A DNA stretch of 7,531 bases, taken from contig JAMCWV010000147.1 of assembly GCA_023481025.1 (NCBI GenBank), positions 1 to 7,531 on the forward strand. Direction: 5' to 3'. Position 1 is the stretch's first letter, and each line of letters starts with the position of its first letter. Made by a program: the position numbers and the translations under genes. A model generated the notes under the pieces. That model saw only the letters and a list, made by a program, of their open reading frames with translations, did not search any database and was not told the DNA's origin. Below, piece after piece: positions 1 through 4,707 of this stretch. The stretch comes from Gammaproteobacteria bacterium. GTDB lineage: Bacteria > Pseudomonadota > Gammaproteobacteria > Enterobacterales > Alteromonadaceae.

Positions 1-7
1 GAGTCAG

Positions 8-853
8 ATGAAGTCATTGATGAAGTTATTCACAGTGGTGATTACAGTCGTTGTTATCGCTGCATGTACCACCTCGCCAACAGGGCGGAAACAATTAAAC
101 TTTTTTTCGGGTAGCGCACTGAACTCGATGGGTGCTGAAGCGTTTGCGCAAATTAAACAAGAGGAAAAAGTTTCCTCGGATCCTGCGCTTAATCAATATG
201 CACAGTGCATTGCGAACGCGATTATCGAAGTATTACCATATGAATATAGCCATATTGAGTGGGAAGTCGTGGTATTTGAGTCGGCAACCATTAATGCCTT
301 TGCTTTACCCGGCGGCTACATTGGTTTCTACACAGGGATATTAAAGCTGACTGAAAACCAACATCAGGTGGCGGCTATTATGGGCCATGAAATCGGTCAT
401 GTGATGGCGGATCATAGTAGTGAACGGTTATCGACCAACCTTTTAATTAGTGCTGGTTTGTTGGCCGCCGACATCGCGACCACCGATCGCTCGCCGGGTC
501 AGCGTGCAGCCATTATGGCCGGTTTGGGGATTACAAGTCAGTTAGCAGTGGCATTACCCTATAGCCGTCGCCATGAATCCGAGGCCGACGAAATTGGTTT
601 GGATTTAATGGCGCGCGCAGGCTTTCAGCCGGACCAAGCACCACGTTTATGGGAGTTGATGGCTCAAGCGGGCGGGGGAAGCACACCGGAACTGCTGTCG
701 ACGCATCCATCACCATCGAGTCGCATTCGTGATTTAACCAACCAAATTCCGGCGGTCATGCCTTATTACCAAGAGCGTGTTGCGCAGGGGCGGTTACCCA
801 ATTGCACGCGCCCGAGCATTCTTGACCAAATGCATGAAGGCGAGAACCAGTAA
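8..853 (+). CDS. M48 family zinc metallopeptidase, lipoprotein
   Basis: A 281-residue secreted peptidase of the M48 family (OMA1/LoiP-like group). The N-terminus has a lysine-containing start, a hydrophobic stretch and a lipobox ending at Cys20 (VIAAC), so it should be exported and lipid-anchored in the envelope. The zinc site is visible: HEIGH at residues 127-131 (His127 and His131 as ligands, Glu128 catalytic), with the third ligand probably Glu190 in the ESEAD motif at 190-194. The substrate-cleft segment NAFALPGGYIGFYTG (96-110) and the C-terminal THPSPSSRI (232-240) are typical of the family. Related E. coli proteins (LoiP, BepA) act in outer-membrane protein quality control; that role here is inference. 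The frame is open upstream to the window edge, so the start rests on the signal peptide; Met5 (position 20) is an alternative. A terminator follows, so it is not in an operon with the next gene. Confidence 0.92.
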   Translation: MKSLMKLFTVVITVVVIAACTTSPTGRKQLNFFSGSALNSMGAEAFAQIKQEEKVSSDPALNQYAQCIANAIIEVLPYEYSHIEWEVVVFESATINAFALPGGYIGFYTGILKLTENQHQVAAIMGHEIGHVMADHSSERLSTNLLISAGLLAADIATTDRSPGQRAAIMAGLGITSQLAVALPYSRRHESEADEIGLDLMARAGFQPDQAPRLWELMAQAGGGSTPELLSTHPSPSSRIRDLTNQIPAVMPYYQERVAQGRLPNCTRPSILDQMHEGENQ

Positions 854-892
854 AACAAATTGATCTAACTAAGATTAATCTATTCTTTCCTG

Positions 893-941
893 AAAACCGT
901 TCTGAACGTTAGAGTAAACGATCAGAGCGGTTTTTGTTTTT
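893..941 (+). terminator. Rho-independent terminator after the M48 gene
   Basis: A 13-bp stem pairs 893-905 with 922-934 and contains one G-T wobble. Two further inner pairs (907-908 with 919-920) lie beyond an A-A mismatch. The right arm runs into a T-rich tract at 931-941 (five T, one G, five T). It starts 40 bases after the M48 stop codon and should end that transcript. Confidence 0.88.
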
Positions 942-981
942 GGCTCGCAGTCACGTTGTGAGAGTTCGTGGCTACGAGCCA
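941..981. repeat. Long imperfect inverted repeat (hairpin)
   Basis: Positions 941-955 pair with 967-981 over 15 bp, with one mismatch (948/974) and one G-T wobble (951/971), around an 11-base loop. The outer arms are TGGCTCG and CGAGCCA, the inner arms CACG and CGTG. It abuts the T-tract of the preceding terminator but has no T-run of its own, so it is not an ordinary terminator. It could be an operator, a 3'-end stabilising stem for read-through RNA, or one copy of a dispersed intergenic repeat. Confidence 0.6.
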
Positions 982-991
982 GCTTCTAATT

Positions 992-1013
992 CGCTGCTGG
1001 TATTCTCGCAGCG
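992..1013. repeat. Small GC-rich inverted repeat
   Basis: CGCTGC at 992-997 pairs perfectly with GCAGCG at 1008-1013 around a 10-base loop. No T-tract follows. It lies between the large inverted repeat and the symporter gene, where an operator could sit, but a 6-bp arm is short and may be chance. Confidence 0.35.
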
Positions 1014-1044
1014 CGCCAATTCGCATGGGTAAGAGCGTTGCGCT

Positions 1045-1050
1045 TGTAAT
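1045..1050 (+). promoter_or_regulatory. Candidate -10 element for the symporter gene
   Basis: TGTAAT matches the sigma-70 -10 consensus at five of six positions and lies 36 bases before the preferred start codon at 1087. Transcription would begin near 1057, giving a leader of about 30 bases. No good -35 hexamer lies 16-18 bases upstream, so the call is weak. A promoter is expected somewhere in 942-1086 because a strong terminator precedes this gap. Confidence 0.25.
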
Positions 1051-1077
1051 CATTGAATGTTTATCACCTACCGTCAC

Positions 1078-1081
1078 AGGA
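1078..1081 (+). promoter_or_regulatory. Ribosome binding site that decides the symporter start
   Basis: AGGA ends five bases before the ATG at 1087. The alternative in-frame ATG at 1057 has no purine-rich site in front of it and would add ten residues (MFITYRHRTV) that are polar and do not resemble the family's N-terminus. This supports translation from 1087. Confidence 0.7.
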
Positions 1082-1086
1082 CAGTT

Positions 1087-2352
1087 ATGTTGAAAGCTTG
1101 GTTTGCAATTCCATTTTGGCAGCGAGTGCTCGGCGCATTTATTTTTGGCGCTGTACTTGGTTTCGGCTTACCGGAAGTCGGCGCGGCAATGCAGCCACTT
1201 GGTCAGCTATTCGTCCGTTCAATTCAGATGCTTGTTGCGCCACTCATCTTGTTTGCGATTGTAAGCAGTATCACGAGTATGCAAAGCCATAATAATCTGG
1301 GACGACTGGCTTCGAAAACTGTTGGGTTGTTTCTAATCACGGCATTTATTGCCAGCGCAATCGGTCTCGCGGTGGGGACCTTTATGGACTTAACACCGAC
1401 GGTTGAGCTGACTGCTGCCGAGGTTGTTGAGCGAGACATTCCCCCCGTTTCACAGGTCTTATTAAATGTAATTCCAACGAATCCATTTGCTGCGTTAGTT
1501 GAAGGTCGTGTCCTCCAAATTATTGTCTTCGCCGTGTTGTTAGCCATCGCGCTGAACGCACTGAAAGAGAAAGCTGCACCAGTACGAGATTTCTTCCAAG
1601 CAGGTGCGGAAGTCATGTATCAGATTACGCGTTACGTGTTAGAACTCACACCCATTGGTGTTTTCGGGTTGATGGCCTGGGTCGTTGGGACTTACGGCTT
1701 AGAAATGCTGTTGCCACTTGGCAAATTCATTGTTGCGATTTACATCGCCTGTTTAATTCACATTATTTTTGTTTACGGTAGTTTGGTGCGTTGGGGCGCA
1801 AAAATTAAACCGATGCAGTTTTTCCGTGCTATTTTCCCAACCCAGGTGATTGCCTATTCAACCTCAAGTAGCTTCGGAACTTTACCGTCGACGTTGAAAA
1901 CGACGACCGAGCGTTTAGGCGTTAAAAAAGAATATGCAAGCTTCTCATTGCCACTTGGTGCGACCATTAATATGGATGGCTGTGGCGGTATCTACCCGGC
2001 AATAGCCGCTATATTTATCGCGCATTTATACGGTATTCCGCTTGGTTTCACCGAATATGCCATTATTATGGTCACTGCAACCTTAGCATCAATTGGAACG
2101 GCTGGAGTTCCGGGCTCGGCGATGGTCATGCTTACAGTAACGCTGTCTGCCGTTGGCTTACCACTGGAGGGAATTGCATTTATTGCTGCAATCGACCGAA
2201 TTATTGATATGATGCGGACAGCAACGAACGTCACCGGCGATATGGCCGTGTCGGCTACTGTGGCTCGTTCTGAGGATATGATAGACGAGAATGTCCTCAA
2301 TGCAGAGCTTGCTCGTCAAGCGGGTGTCAATAGCGAACGCGCACATTCATAG
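1087..2352 (+). CDS. Dicarboxylate/amino acid:cation symporter (DAACS family)
   Basis: A 421-residue inner-membrane carrier of the glutamate transporter fold (GltP/GltPh/DctA family), importing an amino acid or dicarboxylate with Na+ or H+. Length matches family members of about 420-440 residues. Numbering from 1087, hairpin 1 carries TSSSFGTLP (259-267), TM7 carries NMDG (295-298), hairpin 2 carries AGVPG (339-343), and TM8 carries DRIIDMMRTATNVTGD (370-385). That last block keeps equivalents of GltPh Asp390, Asp394, Arg397, Thr398, Asn401 and Asp405. The Arg377-Thr378 pair suggests an acidic substrate and argues against DctA, which lacks that pattern. Oddly, the residue after NMDG is Cys299 in CGGIYPA, where GltPh has substrate-contacting Thr314; from memory, similar GC-G-YPA strings occur in TcyP-type cystine carriers. 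Exact substrate is uncertain. It sits 81 bases before dapB without a clear terminator, so read-through is possible. Confidence 0.9.
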   Translation: MLKAWFAIPFWQRVLGAFIFGAVLGFGLPEVGAAMQPLGQLFVRSIQMLVAPLILFAIVSSITSMQSHNNLGRLASKTVGLFLITAFIASAIGLAVGTFMDLTPTVELTAAEVVERDIPPVSQVLLNVIPTNPFAALVEGRVLQIIVFAVLLAIALNALKEKAAPVRDFFQAGAEVMYQITRYVLELTPIGVFGLMAWVVGTYGLEMLLPLGKFIVAIYIACLIHIIFVYGSLVRWGAKIKPMQFFRAIFPTQVIAYSTSSSFGTLPSTLKTTTERLGVKKEYASFSLPLGATINMDGCGGIYPAIAAIFIAHLYGIPLGFTEYAIIMVTATLASIGTAGVPGSAMVMLTVTLSAVGLPLEGIAFIAAIDRIIDMMRTATNVTGDMAVSATVARSEDMIDENVLNAELARQAGVNSERAHS

Positions 2353-2365
2353 CCTGCTTACGAGC

Positions 2366-2385
2366 TCGGCTGCACGAAAAGCCGA
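2366..2385 (+). repeat. Hairpin between the symporter gene and dapB
   Basis: TCGGCT at 2366-2371 pairs perfectly with AGCCGA at 2380-2385 around an eight-base loop. The downstream sequence is A-rich, not T-rich, so it is not a convincing intrinsic terminator for the + strand. It might protect the 3' end of the symporter message. Confidence 0.4.
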
Positions 2386-2395
2386 ATGAAAAATG

Positions 2396-2418
2396 AAACG
2401 AACAGTTAAACGAACAGT
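2396..2418. repeat. Tandem repeat, 12-bp period, upstream of dapB
   Basis: AAACGAACAGT occurs twice in direct orientation, at 2396-2406 and 2408-2418, separated by one base. The second copy ends 15 bases before the dapB start, just ahead of its ribosome binding site. The spacing, a little over one helical turn, would put both copies on roughly the same DNA face, as in a tandem binding site, but a chance duplication is equally possible. Confidence 0.7.
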
Positions 2419-2433
2419 ACAGCAAGGGAACAC

Positions 2434-3258
2434 ATGACGGCACAAACAACAACACAAATCAAAGTGGCGGTAGTGGGAGCCAGTGGCCGCATGGGGCGCG
2501 AGGTTGTTCGAGCAGTCGGTGCTCAGAATGCATACCAACTGGTCGCAGCAATCGGCCGCGCCGGCTCAGCGAGTGAAGGGGTCGATAGTGGTTTATTAGC
2601 TTCAGGCCATGCCAATGGTATTGTCGTTAGCGGCGACATTCAGACCATTGCAAATGCAGATGTGGTGATTGATTTTGCTTTGCCCGAAGGCCTTGCACAA
2701 CGCGCAGAAGTCTATGCGGAGTTGGCCAAGCCTGCGGTAATTTGCGTCACCGGCTTGAGTGAGGAAGGTCGCGATGCGTTGGCTCTTGCTGCGACGTCGG
2801 TGCCAATTGTTTATGCAGCGAATACCAGTGTGGGAGTGAATTTATTGGCAGCCTTGACCGAGCAAGCCAGTTCGGTATTTGGAAACGAAGCGGATATCGA
2901 AGTGCTCGAAGCGCACCATACCCGTAAAGTCGATGCACCGTCAGGCACCGCTTTGCTGTTGGGTGAAGCAGCGGCGCGTGGGCGGGGTCAAGCGCTTGAT
3001 GAGGTTGCTGAACTAAACCGTAATGCCGATGACCATCAGTACCAGAAAGGCAGTATCGGGTTTGCGACGCTGCGGGCTGGCGACATTGTCGGTGAACATA
3101 CGGTTTACTTGGTTGTTGGCGGCGAGCGGATTGAATTAACCCACCGAGTGGCTAATCGTAGTACCTTCGCCGATGGCGCACTGCGTGCCGCCGCATGGTT
3201 GGTAACAGAAAAAAAACCACAGATTTATGCGATGAAGGACGTCCTCGGACTAGACTAG
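2434..3258 (+). CDS. dapB: 4-hydroxy-tetrahydrodipicolinate reductase
   Basis: DapB reduces 4-hydroxy-tetrahydrodipicolinate with NAD(P)H to tetrahydrodipicolinate in the cytoplasmic diaminopimelate/lysine pathway, feeding peptidoglycan as well. The 274-residue length matches E. coli DapB (273). The Rossmann nucleotide loop is VAVVGASGRMG (11-21). The catalytic block EAHHTRKVDAPSGTAL (159-174) gives His161 and Lys165 as equivalents of E. coli His159 and Lys163. GFATLRAGDIVGEHT (209-223) and STFADGALRAAAWL (243-256) are C-terminal family motifs. In the cofactor pocket, Gly41-Arg42 replaces E. coli Glu38-Arg39, which would favour NADPH over NADH (inference). Two usually conserved strings differ: CVTGL (104-108) in place of GTTGF, and ANTSVGVN (129-136) in place of ANFSVGVN. 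Start at 2434 is supported by AAGGGA at 2424-2429, four bases upstream. A run of eight A lies at 3209-3216, in frame. Confidence 0.96.
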   Translation: MTAQTTTQIKVAVVGASGRMGREVVRAVGAQNAYQLVAAIGRAGSASEGVDSGLLASGHANGIVVSGDIQTIANADVVIDFALPEGLAQRAEVYAELAKPAVICVTGLSEEGRDALALAATSVPIVYAANTSVGVNLLAALTEQASSVFGNEADIEVLEAHHTRKVDAPSGTALLLGEAAARGRGQALDEVAELNRNADDHQYQKGSIGFATLRAGDIVGEHTVYLVVGGERIELTHRVANRSTFADGALRAAAWLVTEKKPQIYAMKDVLGLD

Positions 3259-3269
3259 AAAGCTGATTT

Positions 3270-3284
3270 TTCGTAGAATACGAA
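3270..3284. repeat. Short perfect hairpin after dapB
   Basis: TTCGTA (3270-3275) pairs with TACGAA (3279-3284) around a GAA loop. It starts 12 bases after the dapB stop. No T-tract follows, so it is not a clear terminator; its role is unknown. Confidence 0.35.
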
Positions 3285-3288
3285 CAAT

Positions 3289-3305
3289 TTGCCGAACGCC
3301 GGCAA
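3289..3305. repeat. GC-containing hairpin after dapB
   Basis: TTGCCG (3289-3294) pairs perfectly with CGGCAA (3300-3305) around a five-base loop. The stem is stable enough to be a 3'-end structure for the dapB transcript, but it lacks a following T-run, so dapB may read through into the carA leader. Confidence 0.4.
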
Positions 3306-3352
3306 GCACAGGTGCAGCCATCCGTTCGCCGCTTACTTTTTCACTCTATCCA

Positions 3353-3358
3353 TATAAA
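3353..3358 (+). promoter_or_regulatory. Candidate -10 element for carAB
   Basis: TATAAA (3353-3358) matches the -10 consensus at five of six positions and is the best such element in the dapB-carA gap. Transcription would start near 3365 and give a leader of about 165 bases containing the hairpin at 3383-3405 and the terminator-like structure at 3483-3515. A second TATA-like hexamer, TATAAG, is at 3412-3417. Neither has a recognisable -35 at standard spacing, so both are weak calls. Confidence 0.28.
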
Positions 3359-3380
3359 GGATCGCTCAGCGCGCTCCTTT
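3356..3380. repeat. Two-part inverted repeat in the carA upstream region
   Basis: AAAGGA (3356-3361) pairs with TCCTTT (3375-3380), and inside it CGC (3363-3365) pairs with GCG (3369-3371). It overlaps the candidate -10 element, so it could act as an operator-like DNA palindrome; it could also simply fold in RNA that reads through from dapB. Confidence 0.35.
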
Positions 3381-3382
3381 CG

Positions 3383-3405
3383 ACTAAACGCAAGCTGTGT
3401 TTAGT
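3383..3405 (+). repeat. Leader hairpin upstream of carA
   Basis: ACTAAACGC (3383-3391) pairs with GTGTTTAGT (3397-3405) over 9 bp with one G-T wobble and a five-base loop. It is one of the better stems in the dapB-carA gap and lies within the expected carA leader RNA. It may shape the leader or be part of a regulatory fold together with the terminator-like stem downstream. Confidence 0.5.
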
Positions 3406-3466
3406 GTCCAGTATAAGGAAGGGGATAGCGTAAAGAGTAACGAAACTGAAGTGGGTCTGGCTGTGC

Positions 3467-3493
3467 ATGATTCGGTGTAAAGCGGGGAAGTGA
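3467..3493 (+). CDS. Possible 8-codon leader peptide before carA
   Basis: An ATG at 3467 opens a tiny frame reading MIRCKAGK and stopping at TGA 3491-3493. Its last codons and stop lie in the left arm of the terminator-like hairpin, so a ribosome on it would block that hairpin, as expected for attenuation by coupled translation. The stop overlaps an in-frame GTG of carA (3490) as GTGA. Against it: the frame is very short, there is only a poor ribosome binding site (GGG at 3453-3455, 11 bases away), and there is no run of arginine codons, only one CGG. Confidence 0.2.
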   Translation: MIRCKAGK

Positions 3494-3515
3494 AAGCAAA
3501 CTTGCCCGTTTTTTT
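3483..3515 (+). terminator. Terminator-like hairpin (possible attenuator) before carA
   Basis: CGGG and AAGT (3483-3486, 3488-3491) pair with ACTT and CCCG (3500-3503, 3505-3508), leaving a single central G-G mismatch (3487/3504) and an eight-base loop. Seven T follow directly (3509-3515). The structure ends 16 bases before the carA start codon and no gene lies between, so as an intrinsic terminator it would act on carAB transcription itself. Pyrimidine genes are known to be attenuated in this arrangement (E. coli pyrBI). The mismatch makes the stem moderate, and the link to regulation is inference. Confidence 0.5.
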
Positions 3516-3521
3516 ATGTTC

Positions 3522-3526
3522 GGAGG
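3522..3526 (+). promoter_or_regulatory. Strong ribosome binding site for carA (decides TTG start)
   Basis: GGAGG ends five bases before the TTG at 3532, the only well-placed Shine-Dalgarno in this region. It supports TTG rather than the upstream in-frame GTG at 3490, which lies in the terminator stem with purines directly against it and no proper spacing. Confidence 0.8.
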
Positions 3527-3531
3527 TACCC

Positions 3532-4692
3532 TTGAGTATTTCGGCGAGTAAGTCCACGCGTAGGGCCATTCTGGTTCTAGCTGACGGCTCTGTTTTCTAT
3601 GGCACGGCAATTGGTGCGGAAGGGCAGGCTGTCGGTGAAGTTGTTTTCAATACGGCCATGACCGGCTATCAAGAAATTTTAACCGACCCCTCATACGCAG
3701 AACAAATTGTTACCCTCACTTACCCACATATTGGCAATTACGGCACCAACCCTGAAGACACTGAGTCATCACGTATTTGGGCCAAAGGTTTAGTCATCCG
3801 CGACTTATCCCCAATCGCCAGTAATTTCCGCAGTACTCAATCGCTGAGTGACTATTTAAAATCACAAAATATTCTCGGTATTGCCGACATCGACACCCGT
3901 CGTTTGACGAATCGTCTACGTGAGACTGGTGCTCAAGACGGCTGTATCATGACTTACAACGCAGGCGAAGAAGCGCCTATTGCCGCTGCATTAGACGCTG
4001 CGAAAGCATTCCCTGGCTTAGCCGGCATGGATTTAGCCAAGGTTGCGACTTGCGAAGCAGCATACCCATGGACTGAAGGTACGTGGAAGCTTGGGCAAGG
4101 GCATTCACAACAAGGCGAAACCAAGTTTCACGTGGTGGCCTACGATTTCGGCGCTAAGTTAAATATCCTGCGGATGTTAGCTGAACGAGGCTGTCGCATT
4201 ACCGTGGTGCCAGCGCAGACATCTGCCGAAGAAGTACTTGCCTTAAACCCAGACGGAGTTTTTCTCTCGAACGGTCCTGGTGACCCGGCGCCGTGTGATT
4301 ACGCCATTGCAGCAATTAAAGTATTTCTCGAAAAACAACTGCCAATATTCGGCATTTGTTTGGGCCACCAACTTTTAGCACTGGCCACCGGTGCGAATAC
4401 CGTAAAAATGAAACATGGCCATCATGGTGCCAACCATCCGGTCCAGGACCTTGCCACGGGGCGGGTGATGATTACCAGCCAGAACCATGGTTTTGCGGTG
4501 GAAGAGGCGTCACTGCCTGCGCATTTGAAAGCGACTCATAAATCGCTGTTTGATGGTACCTTGCAGGGCATTCACCACACTGATTTGCCTGCATTTAGTT
4601 TCCAAGGTCACCCAGAAGCGAGTCCAGGGCCGCAAGATGCTGCGCCACTGTTCGATCATTTCATTGAACTGCTTGAAGCTGCGAAGCAATAA
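3532..4692 (+). CDS. carA: Carbamoyl-phosphate synthase small subunit
   Basis: CarA is the glutamine amidotransferase subunit of carbamoyl-phosphate synthase; it hydrolyses glutamine and passes ammonia to CarB through an internal tunnel. From TTG 3532 the protein is 386 residues (E. coli 382). The N-terminal domain carries [20 protein letters not shown] and [10 protein letters not shown]; the class I amidotransferase domain fills the C-terminal half. The catalytic triad is Cys276 (FGICLGHQ), His360 and Glu362 (GHPEASPG), each seven higher than E. coli Cys269, His353, Glu355. [13 protein letters not shown] and [11 protein letters not shown] are also intact. No ATG or GTG exists between 3532 and the conserved AILVLADGS segment, so TTG with GGAGG is the best start; GTG 3490 would give 400 residues with an unconserved extension. 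It is followed by carB after 15 bases, so the two are co-transcribed. A terminator-like hairpin precedes it. Confidence 0.97.
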   Translation: MSISASKSTRRAILVLADGSVFYGTAIGAEGQAVGEVVFNTAMTGYQEILTDPSYAEQIVTLTYPHIGNYGTNPEDTESSRIWAKGLVIRDLSPIASNFRSTQSLSDYLKSQNILGIADIDTRRLTNRLRETGAQDGCIMTYNAGEEAPIAAALDAAKAFPGLAGMDLAKVATCEAAYPWTEGTWKLGQGHSQQGETKFHVVAYDFGAKLNILRMLAERGCRITVVPAQTSAEEVLALNPDGVFLSNGPGDPAPCDYAIAAIKVFLEKQLPIFGICLGHQLLALATGANTVKMKHGHHGANHPVQDLATGRVMITSQNHGFAVEEASLPAHLKATHKSLFDGTLQGIHHTDLPAFSFQGHPEASPGPQDAAPLFDHFIELLEAAKQ

Positions 4693-4707
4693 AGACGGGA
4701 TGCCACG

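Noticed and set aside
1057..1086. Longer symporter start at ATG 1057
   Set aside because: No ribosome binding site precedes it, the added ten residues are not family-like, and ATG 1087 has AGGA at good spacing.
1224..1616. 130-codon open frame on the minus strand
   Set aside because: Lies entirely inside the symporter gene, has a low-complexity Ala/Thr/Ser-rich composition typical of antisense shadow frames, and shows no recognisable domain.
3209..3216. Run of eight A near the 3' end of dapB as a slippage or frameshift site
   Set aside because: The zero frame gives a normal full-length DapB C-terminus, so there is no sign of programmed frameshifting; Glu-Lys-Lys codons explain the run.
3388..3403. 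Possible PurR box (ACGCAA half-site) upstream of carA
   Set aside because: Only the left half matches the PurR consensus; the right half does not, and the bases are better explained by the 3383-3405 hairpin.
3463..3478. Possible ArgR box around TGCATGATTC
   Set aside because: Too few matches to the 18-bp ARG box consensus, and no second tandem box is present.
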